Positions 1 through 6,652 are shown, counted from the stretch's first letter. The stretch: DNA of 11,954 nt from Acidimicrobiaceae bacterium (GCA_003453695.1 DMNK01000048.1:1-11954), one strand, 5' to 3'. The notes: a model not told the origin generated them from the letters alone. Numbers and translations: made by a program.

Positions 1-122
1 GCCCGTCGGCGACGAATTCCGGCAGTCCGCGCGATGGACGCGCGATGGAGGCTCCGACAGGTGCTCGAAAGAGGCGCCGGCAGCGCGCCAGAAAGCGACA
101 CTGACCAGGACGTTCGGTGGAG
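1..122. other. Left edge, no gene assigned
   Basis: No convincing gene is visible. One plus-strand frame (3-101, stop TGA 102-104) is open from the window edge and ends in a very basic tail rich in Arg and Lys. It could be the C-terminus of a gene that starts outside the window, but 33 residues without a motif cannot decide this. The region lies downstream of the minus-strand tRNA, and I see no clear hairpin plus T-tract terminator. Confidence 0.3.
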
Positions 123-195
123 TGGAGGTGAGCGGACTCGAACCGCCGACTTCTACGTTGCGAACGTAGCGCTCTGCCAACTGAGCTACACCCCC
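123..195 (-). tRNA. tRNA-Ala, anticodon CGC
   Basis: A complete 73-nt cloverleaf can be read on the minus strand. It has a 7-bp acceptor stem (GGGGGTG with CACCTCC), a D stem GCTC/GAGC, an anticodon stem CTACG/CGTAG around the loop TTCGCAA, and a T arm GGCGG-TTCGAGT-CCGCT. Loop bases 34-36 are CGC, so it reads the alanine codon GCG, one of the frequent Ala codons in DNA this GC-rich. The third acceptor pair is G3:U70, the established identity element for alanyl-tRNA synthetase, and the discriminator base is A. The 3' CCA is not encoded and must be added by nucleotidyltransferase. Confidence 0.95.
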
Positions 196-208
196 GAGAG
201 GGGCCTCC

Positions 209-214
209 AGAATA
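209..214 (-). promoter_or_regulatory. Possible -10 element for tRNA-Ala
   Basis: On the minus strand the hexamer TATTCT lies 13 bp upstream of the mature tRNA 5' end, a suitable distance for a -10 element with a short leader. The -35 position (CAGAAG at 17-bp spacing) is a poor match. The placement makes it plausible, but the sequence alone is weak. Confidence 0.25.
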
Positions 215-297
215 TCTGTACGGTCAGGCCTCTTCTGCGACGAAGGTTCATCCTGGCCCGAGGATCCAGGACCGCCTCGCCGGCCACACCTTCGAGG

Positions 298-894
298 TCA
301 AGGAGTCGCGGCAGAGCGATGCCTGCGGTGCGCACCGGCGGCAAGCCAAAGAGGGCTGGTCACCAATGCGGCCACTCCCGGGATGAGCGCCACCACCGGT
401 GCAAGGCACACCACGCCGGTGAAGAGCACCGCGTCCCTGGTTCGCACCCGGTGGTCCTCGTCGAGGCCGAGCTCGTGGCGGAGCTCGGTGACGGGGCGTT
501 GTCGCACCTTCTCCAGCCGGGCGCCGTACAGGTTCCCGGTTCGGCGACCGCGCGCAAAGGCCCGCAGCAGGCGCTTCGGTGCTCTCACGACCCCCGGCAG
601 CAAGGCCGACCAGTTGAGCACCCAGGCCGCCCAGTAGCGCTCGCAGCCACCGCCCAGCTCCCAGGCCCCGATCTCCGCCTCCCCGAGAGCGTCGTGGCCG
701 TAGCCGCTCAACACGTGGTTCAGGTCGTGAATGGGCGTAGCCAGGCGCCGGGCTCTCGTATTGGGAAAGCAGATGGGCACGGGACCCAGGCCGACCACCA
801 CCCACCGCTCCCCGATGCCCCCATCGGGCGGAAAGCCGTGCTCAGCGAGATGCAGCTCGACGGCACGCTGCAGGGAGACGCTGTCTCGGTCCAT
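298..894 (-). CDS. COQ4-like metal-motif protein with C-terminal hydrophobic segment
   Basis: The 198-residue protein contains HDLNH at residues 56-60 and Glu72. Together these give HDxxH(x11)E, the putative zinc-binding signature of the COQ4 family. Human COQ4 has the same spacing, HDLVH then 11 residues then Glu. COQ4 acts in ubiquinone biosynthesis, recently linked to decarboxylation and hydroxylation of the ring. Actinobacteria generally use menaquinone, so the role here is unknown and the name only describes the fold. Residues 155-187 are strongly hydrophobic (one long or two short membrane segments), followed by a basic tail. The start is well supported: AGGAGGT (positions 901-907) precedes the ATG at good spacing. 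It is divergent from the methyltransferase pair, with 53 bp between the starts, and ends 102 bp upstream of tRNA-Ala in the same direction. Confidence 0.75.
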   Translation of the reverse strand: MDRDSVSLQRAVELHLAEHGFPPDGGIGERWVVVGLGPVPICFPNTRARRLATPIHDLNHVLSGYGHDALGEAEIGAWELGGGCERYWAAWVLNWSALLPGVVRAPKRLLRAFARGRRTGNLYGARLEKVRQRPVTELRHELGLDEDHRVRTRDAVLFTGVVCLAPVVALIPGVAALVTSPLWLAAGAHRRHRSAATP

Positions 895-900
895 GGCCGG

Positions 901-907
901 ACCTCCT
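901..907 (-). promoter_or_regulatory. Ribosome binding site of the COQ4-like gene
   Basis: AGGAGGT on the minus strand is near-perfect Shine-Dalgarno sequence, 6 bases before the ATG at 894. It fixes the start of the COQ4-like gene. The divergent methyltransferase lacks such a site. Confidence 0.7.
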
Positions 908-947
908 CGTCATCGTCCCCTCTCCGCCGAGCACGAGCATAGAGCGT

Positions 948-1739
948 GTGCTCGACGCGTGGTTCACTGTGCCGATGGAAGGCTACGAAGCCTCGACGTA
1001 CGGCGACCGGATCGCCTCGGTGTACGACGCCTGGTATGAGGAGCGGCTCGATCCCACCTCCGCCGTGGACTTCCTGGCCGCATTGGCCAGCGGCGGCCGG
1101 GCGCTCGAGCTGGGCATCGGGACCGGTCGGGTGGCCATCCCCCTCAAGCTGCGCGGGGTCGAGGTGCACGGGATCGAGGCATCCGAGTCGATGCTCCAGC
1201 AGCTCCGTGCCAAACCGGGGGGAGCCGACATCCCGGTCACCGTCGGAGACTTCACCGAGATTCCGGTGTCCGGCCCGTTCAAGCTCATCTATGTGCCCTT
1301 CACCACCTTCTTCGCCCTGGAGAGCCAGGAGCACCAGCTGCGGTGCCTGCGCGGGGTGGCCGAGCACCTGGAGCCGCACGGGCACTTCGTCATGGATGCG
1401 TTCGTCCCCGACGTGACGCGGTTCACCGACAATCAGTCCACGACGACGGTGGAGACCACCCTCGGGCACCTCCTCGTCGACGCCGTTCGCCACGACCCGT
1501 TGACGCAGACCATCGAGGGCCACCACGTCGTCGTAGAAGACGGGAGCGTCACGCTGTACCCGCTCCGGGTGCGCTACTGCTGGCCTTCGGAGCTCGATGT
1601 GATGGCCCGGATGGCCGGCCTCGCTCTGGAGCAACGCTTCGCCTGGTACGACCGCTCCCCGTTCGAGGCGAACTCCAAGCGACACGTCTCGGTCTACGTG
1701 AATCGAGGGTCTTCCGCCGACCAGGGGAGCACGCCGTGA
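948..1739 (+). CDS. Class I SAM-dependent methyltransferase (first of a coupled pair)
   Basis: This 263-residue protein is predicted to transfer a methyl group from S-adenosylmethionine to an unidentified small molecule. SAM-binding motif I is clear (ALELGIGTGRV, residues 52-62). An acidic residue follows beta-2 (HGIEAS, 74-79), a GDF motif follows (100-102), and the IYVPFTTFFAL stretch (114-124) matches motif II/post-II of the Methyltransf_25/11 type. The C-terminal half (about 170-263) is beta-rich, as in small-molecule methyltransferases. The start is uncertain: GTG at 948 has no clear Shine-Dalgarno sequence, and ATG at 975 (giving MEGYEASTYGDRIA) resembles the usual N-terminus of this group, so the true protein may be 254 residues. 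Its stop overlaps the next start in a GTGA junction, implying translational coupling with the second methyltransferase. Confidence 0.85.
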   Translation: MLDAWFTVPMEGYEASTYGDRIASVYDAWYEERLDPTSAVDFLAALASGGRALELGIGTGRVAIPLKLRGVEVHGIEASESMLQQLRAKPGGADIPVTVGDFTEIPVSGPFKLIYVPFTTFFALESQEHQLRCLRGVAEHLEPHGHFVMDAFVPDVTRFTDNQSTTTVETTLGHLLVDAVRHDPLTQTIEGHHVVVEDGSVTLYPLRVRYCWPSELDVMARMAGLALEQRFAWYDRSPFEANSKRHVSVYVNRGSSADQGSTP

Positions 1740-2305
1740 ACCAGGGCCACCTCGACTTCCTGTCGAGCCCGGAGTGGGCGGAGATGCTCCGGACCGACGT
1801 CCTCCCGTGGGTGGACGCCGCCGGTGACCTGGGTGACGACGTCCTCGAGATCGGTCCGGGGCCGGGCCTCACCACCGATCTACTCCGACAACTGGTCGAC
1901 CAGCTCCTCGCCGTGGAGGTCGACGCCTCGTTGGCCTCCCCCCTGCGGGAGCGCATGGCCGGGACCAACGTGGAGGTGCTGTGCGCCGATGCCACCGCCT
2001 CCGGTTTGGAGTCCGACCGTTTCTCGGCGGTCACCTGCTTCTCGATGCTGCACCACATGCCGGCGCCCGAGCTCCAGGATCGGTTGTTCGCCGAGGTGCA
2101 CAGGGTCCTCAGGCCCGGCGGGATCTTCGTGGGGATCGACTCGCTGGACCTCGACTTCATCCGCGAGGGTCACGTCGACGACACCTTTGTCCCCGTGGAC
2201 CCCGGGGACCTGGGAGCGCGGCTCGAATTAGCCGGCCTCGGCGAACTGGTCCTCGACGTCGGCGACTACCAATTCCGGTTCGTCGCCAGGAAGCCGAAGG
2301 GCTGA
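1736..2305 (+). CDS. Class I SAM-dependent methyltransferase (second of the pair)
   Basis: The 189-residue protein has SAM-binding motif I (VLEIGPGPGLTT, residues 36-47), an acidic loop after beta-2 (EVDAS, 61-65), CADAT (83-87), and the FSMLHHM plus VLRPGG motifs (102-108 and 124-129) typical of Methyltransf_11/25 enzymes. It is shorter than the first methyltransferase and lacks a large C-terminal extension. The substrate cannot be told from sequence. The start is GTG at 1736, which shares bases with the upstream TGA (GTGA) and is preceded by AGGGGAG (1723-1729), so translation is probably coupled. Two adjacent, different methyltransferases could act on one compound or as a pair, but no biosynthetic genes are near. 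It ends 2 bp from the convergent secreted-protein gene. Confidence 0.88.
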   Translation: MNQGHLDFLSSPEWAEMLRTDVLPWVDAAGDLGDDVLEIGPGPGLTTDLLRQLVDQLLAVEVDASLASPLRERMAGTNVEVLCADATASGLESDRFSAVTCFSMLHHMPAPELQDRLFAEVHRVLRPGGIFVGIDSLDLDFIREGHVDDTFVPVDPGDLGARLELAGLGELVLDVGDYQFRFVARKPKG

Positions 2306-2307
2306 CG

Positions 2308-4206
2308 CTACTGGCCGTGCCAGTACTGCGGGATCATGGCGATGCCGGCGATGAGGTAGCTGCCCCAGTCCCCTCCGGCGGGCACCCCTGAGACCGTGCC
2401 CGTGACGGTGAAATTGGCACCGTTCTGGGTGGCGCCGTTCGTCCGAGTGGCGTGCAGGCCGTAGTAGTTGAACTGCGAGGTGTTCCACGTGCCGAACAGC
2501 CCGCACTCCGTCGGGCAGTTGTTCCCCACGGTGATCTGGGTGTTGGTGAAGACGTCGTTGACGGAGTCGCCGTTCTGACGGGCGTCACCCTCCACGCTGA
2601 AGAACAGCCGGGGGGTGAGGGAGATGGGGATGTCGGCCACGGGCGTGCCGCCCTCGTAGAACACGGCGGTGTTGCTCCCCTGCCACCACGCCAGTGTCAC
2701 CGAGTCGTTCCCGGCCGGCGCCGCCCCCAGATAGGCGAAGCTGAAGTTGCCGTTCTGGACCAGCTCCCACACGTAGTAGGGCTGGCCGTTGGAGCTCGGG
2801 TCGGTGACGTCGCTCTGGATCCCGACCGCCACGGCGTCGTTGTTGTTGTCGTGGCCGTTGATGTACGCCGAATACCCGCTCCCCGATCCGCCCTCGTTCA
2901 TCGTGGCCGAGAAGGTGAAGTACGGCGTGCCCGGCGGCACCGTGATGGCGTCGGGCGGCGGCCCCACCGTCCAGTTGCCGTTCACGTACGAGTAGTTCTC
3001 GGGCGTGCTGTCCGCCTTCTGGTAGAAGACGGTCGGGGCCCCGTTGGGCTCGTTGATGACGCCGGGCCCGGAGAAGGCGGTGCCGTTGCTCTCCACGGTG
3101 CCCGCTCCCCAGCTGCCCTGGGCGGGGATGTACCAGTAGTTGAGGACGGCGTTGCCCGGCGTGCGGACGAAGACGCTGGGCACGTCGCCGGCGTAGACCT
3201 GGGCCACGACAGCGGGCGTCGAGTTGGCTGAGCCCTGAGGGGCCACCGTCCCGGCGCCCCAGGTCCCCTGGGCGGGGATGTACCAGAAGTTGAGCAGGGA
3301 GTTGCCCGGTCCCTGGACGAAGACGCTGGGGGCGTCGCCGGCGTTCACCTGGGCGAGCACGGACGCCGAAGAGAACACCGAGCCGCCCGGCGCCGCCGTT
3401 CCCGCGCCCCAGGCGCCCTGGGAGGGGATGTACCAGAAGTTGAGCAGGGAGTTGCCCGGTCCTTCGACGAACACACTGGGGGCGTCGCCGGCGTAGACCT
3501 GCCACAACACGGCTGGCGACGAGAACGTGGTGCCCGGTGGTGCAGCCATGCCGGCGCCCCAGGCGCCCTGGGAGGGGATGTACCAGTAGTTCATGAGCGA
3601 GTTGCCCGGTCCCTGCACGAAGACGGTCGGGGCCCCGTTGGCCTGGAGGACGACGGCCGGGGTCGAGGACAGGCCGCCGGCGGCGATCTCTGCCGCACCC
3701 CAGTTGCCGTTGGCGTACCAGTAGTTCCACAGCGACCCCCCCGCCCCTACGAAGAAGACGCTCGGGGAGCCGTTCGGCTGGTTCACGGCGACAGGACTCG
3801 ACACCACCCCACCGCCGGCGATCTCGGCCGAGTTGAGGATCCCGCCCGAGTACCAGTAGTTCCACAGCGTCCCGCCCTGCTGCACGAACACCGACGGCTG
3901 GCCGTTCGGTTGTGCCACCACGTTCGAGCTCGCCGATCCGCTCATGGCGAAAGGAGCGACGGCCGAGGCGTCGACGGCGTGCGCCAGTGGGGCTGCGCCC
4001 GTCGCCGACACGGCAGAGCCCGTGGCGGTCAAACCGGTCGACAGGGCGCCGAAGGTGAAGGACAGGGTCAGCGCCGCGCCGACCAGCGCCGGGGCGCGCC
4101 GCCACCGGGCCTTGCGCCCGGGGGCGAGAAGGCCGCCGCCAACTTCCGCAGGATGCGCCAGGGGTTCGTTCTTCATGGGGGGCCGACCACCTCTGTTGTC
4201 GGTCAC
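2308..4206 (-). CDS. Secreted seven-repeat propeller-like protein with C-terminal beta-rich domain
   Basis: The 632-residue product is predicted to be exported. A basic N-region (RKARWRR, 31-37) precedes a hydrophobic core (about 38-60), and an Ala-rich stretch ending near residues 74-80 could hold the cleavage site. Residues about 96-425 hold seven repeats marked by a W/M/L-N-Y/F-W-Y motif at 115, 160, 205, 255, 305, 355 and 403 (spacing 45, 45, 50, 50, 50, 48). Each is preceded by P-S/T-V-F-V/F. Seven units of this size suggest a seven-bladed beta-propeller, as in lectin-type propellers, probably binding glycans or surface polymers. Residues about 427-632 form a separate beta-rich domain rich in Asn, Gly, Ser and aromatics, with one Cys pair (C564, C568). 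I do not recognise its family. The GTG start at 4206 follows AGGGGTGGAG; ATG at 4176 is a possible alternative. The last repeat has degenerated (ENYSY). Confidence 0.82.
   Translation of the reverse strand: MTDNRGGRPPMKNEPLAHPAEVGGGLLAPGRKARWRRAPALVGAALTLSFTFGALSTGLTATGSAVSATGAAPLAHAVDASAVAPFAMSGSASSNVVAQPNGQPSVFVQQGGTLWNYWYSGGILNSAEIAGGGVVSSPVAVNQPNGSPSVFFVGAGGSLWNYWYANGNWGAAEIAAGGLSSTPAVVLQANGAPTVFVQGPGNSLMNYWYIPSQGAWGAGMAAPPGTTFSSPAVLWQVYAGDAPSVFVEGPGNSLLNFWYIPSQGAWGAGTAAPGGSVFSSASVLAQVNAGDAPSVFVQGPGNSLLNFWYIPAQGTWGAGTVAPQGSANSTPAVVAQVYAGDVPSVFVRTPGNAVLNYWYIPAQGSWGAGTVESNGTAFSGPGVINEPNGAPTVFYQKADSTPENYSYVNGNWTVGPPPDAITVPPGTPYFTFSATMNEGGSGSGYSAYINGHDNNNDAVAVGIQSDVTDPSSNGQPYYVWELVQNGNFSFAYLGAAPAGNDSVTLAWWQGSNTAVFYEGGTPVADIPISLTPRLFFSVEGDARQNGDSVNDVFTNTQITVGNNCPTECGLFGTWNTSQFNYYGLHATRTNGATQNGANFTVTGTVSGVPAGGDWGSYLIAGIAMIPQYWHGQ
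2309..2325. terminator. Hairpin at the convergent gene junction
   Basis: A perfect 7-bp inverted repeat, TACTGGC and GCCAGTA around a 3-base loop CGT, starts 3 bases after the methyltransferase stop. It covers the last codons of the convergent secreted-protein gene. There is no T-tract on either side, so if it ends transcription it does so as a stem without a classical U-run. The position between two convergent stops is the main support. Confidence 0.35.
2987..3855 (-). repeat. Tandem repeats of 150/135 bp inside the secreted protein gene
   Basis: The segment TACCAGTAGTT or TACCAGAAGTT recurs on the plus strand at 3131, 3281, 3431 and 3581, exactly 150 bp apart. It recurs in shorter units at 3716 and 3851 (135 bp spacing), and a diverged copy starts at 2987 (144 bp). 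The central units share long near-identical stretches, for example GTTGCCCGGTCC with CTGGACGAAGACGCTGGG. These repeats encode the propeller blades. The near identity of the central copies points to recent duplication or to homogenisation by recombination. Confidence 0.85.
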
Positions 4207-4286
4207 CGAGCTCCACCCCTTTAGGGCCCCTGGTGGCGCCGGGTGCGTGAAAGTGGGTGGTGGGTGGCCGGGGCCGCCGGGCCCGG
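4207..4286. other. 80-bp spacer, secreted-protein promoter side
   Basis: This is the upstream region of the secreted-protein gene and the downstream region of the translin-like gene, both on the minus strand. It contains AGGGGTGGAG, the likely ribosome binding site for the GTG at 4206, and G/C-rich short inverted repeats around 4268-4288 that could act as a weak terminator. I see no good -10/-35 pair. Confidence 0.35.
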
Positions 4287-4925
4287 TCAGTCAGGCTGCC
4301 GGGCGGACTCGATCGATCGCTGCAACCGGACTTGGAGGACTGTTGTGGTCACGTCGGCCCGGCTGCGCTCGACGACGGCCCGTAAGGCGTCGGCGCTGCG
4401 GCGCAGCCCGCCCGTGATGGCGTCGGGGTACTCGATGGTGACGAGAAGGTCGTAGACGTCCTCCATGACCCCGAGCAGCTCCTCCGCCCGGTCCGTCTCG
4501 CCGGCCCGCAGACGGTCCAGGAGGTGGCGACGGAGCTCGGACGCCGCCTCGGCCATGCCGTTCAGCCAGGCCGCCAGCCCCACCCCCATGGCCGTAGCGC
4601 TCTCCAGACCGGCACCGTTGACCATGGCCTCGGTCAGGCACGCCTCGGCGTACTCCTTCTCGGCGTCATGGAGGAAGCCGGCTGCCGCCAGCGAGGGGAA
4701 GGGCGCCAGCACCTCCTGGGCCCGGCGCAGCGACACATCCGCTTCGGCCCGGCGCTCCGAAGCGGCGGCGAAGTCCAGGCGGTGCACGGCCCTGATGGCC
4801 AGCCCACAGGCTCGGATCGTGCTCCTGCAACACGACAGCGCCTCTTCACGGGCTCGATGCGTCTGCTCCAGCCTGGCCCGTGCCTCCTCGCCCAAGTGCG
4901 CCAGCTCGTCGCCGCGGGCGAGCAT
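4287..4925 (-). CDS. Translin-family (translin/TRAX-like) protein
   Basis: The 212-residue, largely alpha-helical protein matches the translin fold in pattern. It has an acidic pair in KEYAEA (E91, E94), like QEYVEA of TRAX. It has AEAASELRR (E126, E130), spaced like the DLTGEL motif of TRAX. It ends in the translin-typical tail VTIEYPDAITGGLRRSADALRAVVERSRADV (split at about 162-192), with the EYP, GGLRR and ERSRAD elements. Eukaryotic translin-TRAX (C3PO) is an RNase that processes small RNAs and tRNA pieces, and archaeal homologues bind or cut RNA. The retained acidic residues suggest a TRAX-like nuclease, but this is inferred. The ATG at 4925 lies 17 bp after the SepX-like stop, so the two genes are probably cotranscribed. 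The ribosome binding site is poor, which suggests reinitiation. Confidence 0.75.
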   Translation of the reverse strand: MLARGDELAHLGEEARARLEQTHRAREEALSCCRSTIRACGLAIRAVHRLDFAAASERRAEADVSLRRAQEVLAPFPSLAAAGFLHDAEKEYAEACLTEAMVNGAGLESATAMGVGLAAWLNGMAEAASELRRHLLDRLRAGETDRAEELLGVMEDVYDLLVTIEYPDAITGGLRRSADALRAVVERSRADVTTTVLQVRLQRSIESARQPD

Positions 4926-4942
4926 CGGCCGAGGATGCGACG

Positions 4943-5515
4943 TCAGCGAACGGCGATGCGGCGCGCCACGGCCGACGCGTCCGCCTCGACAGGCCCAGGC
5001 AGATACCGCAGCTTGACCTCGCGCTCGAGCGCCAAGGTGCGCAGGTACACGAGGAGTGCCACATAGCCCGCCACCATCACGGCACCGGCGATCGTGACGA
5101 AGAGCGCCGGGCGCATCGCCGGCACGGCGCCGATGAGCCCGGTGAACACCAACACCGAGAGCAGGCCGACCAGCACGTTGCGCCGACGCCGGCAGGCATC
5201 GGGTCGGAAGTACGGATCCGGCCGCCGTGCTGCACGAGAGGCGACGGCGCGGCCCGCATGCGACGTGGCGTCCGGCCGCACGACGAACGTCGCTCCCTGC
5301 GCGCTGGAGACGCGGAACGGGCTCCCCGATGGATAGGCGGTGTCCAGTCGATGCGCCGGGTCGACCGTGGTCGGACCGGCGCGCTCGAGGACGCGCAACT
5401 GTCGATGGAACGCACCGATGGAATCCGTCGACCGCTCGGACCGACGTCGTAGCAGGCTCGGTCCGAGAACCGCTGCCCACACGATGGCCAGGATCAGAAG
5501 GACCACTGTTGTCAA
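4943..5515 (-). CDS. SepX/GlpR-like divisome membrane protein
   Basis: The 190-residue protein has an N-terminal membrane helix (about 2-20) ending in LLRRRSE. A mostly polar middle domain follows (about 25-110), with an RRRRNV stretch (109-114) before a pair of membrane helices (about 114-131 and 136-158). It ends in a basic cytoplasmic tail. This order and the opening pattern (hydrophobic, WAA, then arginine-rich, then a segment near ERSTDSIGAFHRQLRVLE) resemble the actinobacterial divisome protein SepX of Streptomyces (GlpR of mycobacteria), which helps FtsZ-dependent septation. The assignment rests on architecture and short motifs, so it is moderate. The start is either TTG at 5515 or GTG at 5506; GAGGGG upstream (minus strand, about 5518-5523) serves either. 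It is followed at 17 bp by the translin-like gene. Confidence 0.6.
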   Translation of the reverse strand: MTTVVLLILAIVWAAVLGPSLLRRRSERSTDSIGAFHRQLRVLERAGPTTVDPAHRLDTAYPSGSPFRVSSAQGATFVVRPDATSHAGRAVASRAARRPDPYFRPDACRRRRNVLVGLLSVLVFTGLIGAVPAMRPALFVTIAGAVMVAGYVALLVYLRTLALEREVKLRYLPGPVEADASAVARRIAVR

Positions 5516-5776
5516 GACCCCTCGCCCTACCTTCCGCTGTCGAGGACCCTACCCACGGGCCCTGCTCGATTGGTGGATGGTCGGGAACCGTCCGAGCCCC
5601 CGCTGACCCTGGGATCGCTCGCACTCTCTAGTTGACCGTTGGGGACGATGCAAGTGGGCTGGGACGCCTGTCGCAGAGCGTGCCGCCGAGGGTAGAGACG
5701 ACGTCGGAACACGGCACACAGGATCCGCAACGGAACCAGCCGCTCCTCACCGTACGTACCGAAAGAGGTGCTTGCC

Positions 5777-5806
5777 GTGACAGCGTTCCACTGGCGTGAA
5801 TTCTGA
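5777..5806 (+). CDS. Possible 9-residue leader peptide
   Basis: GTG at 5777 opens a nine-codon frame, MTAFHWREF, ended by TGA at 5804-5806. AAAGAGG (5762-5768) sits 8 bases before the start, a better ribosome binding site than those of several large genes here. It lies 60 bp upstream of the Ser/Gly-rich gene. A frame this short can occur by chance, so it is only a candidate for a leader peptide or a degenerated gene start. No terminator/antiterminator pair was found downstream. Confidence 0.15.
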   Translation: MTAFHWREF

Positions 5807-5852
5807 AGGAAACCGCCCGAATTCCGACTCGTCACGGGCGAGCCGATACCCA

Positions 5853-5858
5853 TAGGCT
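5853..5858 (+). promoter_or_regulatory. Possible -10 element of a leaderless transcript
   Basis: TAGGCT fits the TANNNT form of actinobacterial -10 elements and ends 8 bases before GTG 5867. Transcription would then start at or next to the start codon, giving a leaderless message. Such messages are common in actinobacteria, and no Shine-Dalgarno sequence precedes this GTG. The -35 region is not recognisable. Confidence 0.25.
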
Positions 5859-5866
5859 CACGGCGG

Positions 5867-6652
5867 GTGGAACCACTTCGCCGCGCTGCCGAGCACCTCG
5901 ATGGATGGGGGTTGCCTCCCTCTCGCCATCGCCGTCGTCTGCTGCGCCGCATGACGACGAGTGTCCGAAGAGGGCGGCATGCGCTGTTGCAACGCGCTCC
6001 GGTGCTGGCAGGAACCCGAGGACGGGGCGCCATTCCCAGGCTGGGAAGCCGCTTGGCCTTGGGCGTCGTACTGGGCGGAGCCACCCTCAGCCTGTGCGTC
6101 GGGCTCCTCTTGGGCGGCGCCTTCCAGGGCGTCGACGTCGCCCTGGCGCCGAACGGTCAGCCGACGACGGAACCGACCATCGAATACGCGGCGCCGTCTT
6201 CGTCGGGCGGGCGGACGACCGGCCACAGCACGCACTCTCAGTCGGCGTCGGGCTCGGCGTCGCACTCCAGCTCGGCCAAGACGGCCCAGGGGGCATCCAA
6301 CGCGCCGGCATCGGGAACCTCGACCGGCCAAACTCCCAGCTCGTCGACGCCCACGACCACCACGACCTCCAGCCCGTCGGGCTCGAGCTCACCCTCAACC
6401 TCTGGTTCAGGGTCAACCTCGGGCACCTCCGGGACGGGCAGCGGGTCGGGCTCGACGTCGGGTACGGGCAGTGGCTCGGGGTCCGGCACGAGCGGTGGTT
6501 CCGGGACGAGCAGCGGCTCCGGTTCGGGCTCGAGCTCGGGGTCCGGCTCGGGCAGCGGGTCCGGAAGCCCGCCTCCCCCGCCGCCGTCGTCGTCACCGCC
6601 CCCGCCGAGCGGCCCCTTGAGCGGCCTCGGCCAGCTGCTGTTCGGCGGCTGA
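5867..6652 (+). CDS. Membrane-anchored Ser/Gly/Thr/Pro-rich low-complexity protein
   Basis: The 261-residue protein has an Arg-rich N-terminus (5-60, many Arg), one hydrophobic helix (about 62-85, [19 protein letters not shown]), a short extracellular linker, and a long Ser/Gly/Thr-rich region (about 109-231). A Pro-rich stretch (233-248) and a hydrophobic C-terminal tail [11 protein letters not shown] follow. The positive-inside rule puts the N-terminus in the cytoplasm and the low-complexity part outside, where it may span the cell wall and could be O-glycosylated. No enzymatic domain or LPxTG sorting motif is seen, and the function is unknown. The start is uncertain: GTG 5867 could be leaderless, and ATG 5951 (before TTSVRRGRH) would keep the membrane helix. 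The gene converges with the ABC ATPase gene, 30 bp apart. Confidence 0.65.
   Translation: MEPLRRAAEHLDGWGLPPSRHRRRLLRRMTTSVRRGRHALLQRAPVLAGTRGRGAIPRLGSRLALGVVLGGATLSLCVGLLLGGAFQGVDVALAPNGQPTTEPTIEYAAPSSSGGRTTGHSTHSQSASGSASHSSSAKTAQGASNAPASGTSTGQTPSSSTPTTTTTSSPSGSSSPSTSGSGSTSGTSGTGSGSGSTSGTGSGSGSGTSGGSGTSSGSGSGSSSGSGSGSGSGSPPPPPPSSSPPPPSGPLSGLGQLLFGG
6388..6570 (+). repeat. Ser-Gly codon simple-sequence tract
   Basis: Short units such as GGCTCGGG, GGGTCCGG and AGCGGCTCC repeat irregularly and encode the Ser-Gly/Thr-Gly region of the low-complexity protein. Such tracts tend to change length by slippage and recombination. On the opposite strand the same tract yields Pro-Glu/Pro-Asp repeats, which are best read as a shadow of this tract. 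Confidence 0.7.

Larger units (their letters stand above)
5516..5866. other. 350-bp divergent intergenic region
   Basis: This region separates the divergent SepX-like (minus) and Ser/Gly-rich (plus) genes and should hold both promoters. What can be seen: the ribosome binding site of the SepX-like gene near 5518-5523; an 8-bp palindrome GTACGTAC (5752-5759); a very short open frame with a good ribosome binding site (5777-5806); and two GAATTC palindromes (5798-5803 and 5819-5824). No RNA gene or longer coding frame is convincing. Confidence 0.4.

Noticed and set aside
123..195. tRNA-Ala as an attachment site for an integrated element
   Set aside because: No integrase, no second copy of the tRNA 3' end and no mobile genes are present in the window.
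34..942. Long plus-strand open frame of 302 codons at the left end
   Set aside because: It runs through the complete tRNA-Ala and antisense to the COQ4-like gene, has no domain, and the minus-strand gene has both a motif and a strong ribosome binding site.
2585..4216. Minus-strand 543-codon frame in the secreted-protein gene
   Set aside because: It is rich in Arg and is a shifted frame of the secreted protein, whose frame has a signal peptide and clean amino-acid repeats.
4926..5624. Upstream extension of the translin frame to 5624
   Set aside because: The extension overlaps the whole SepX-like gene in another frame, is Arg-rich and has no motif. The translin homology begins after ATG 4925.
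5527..6084. Minus-strand 185-codon frame across the 5516-5866 spacer
   Set aside because: No motif, no ribosome binding site, and its first third is antisense to the stalk-protein gene. The composition looks random.
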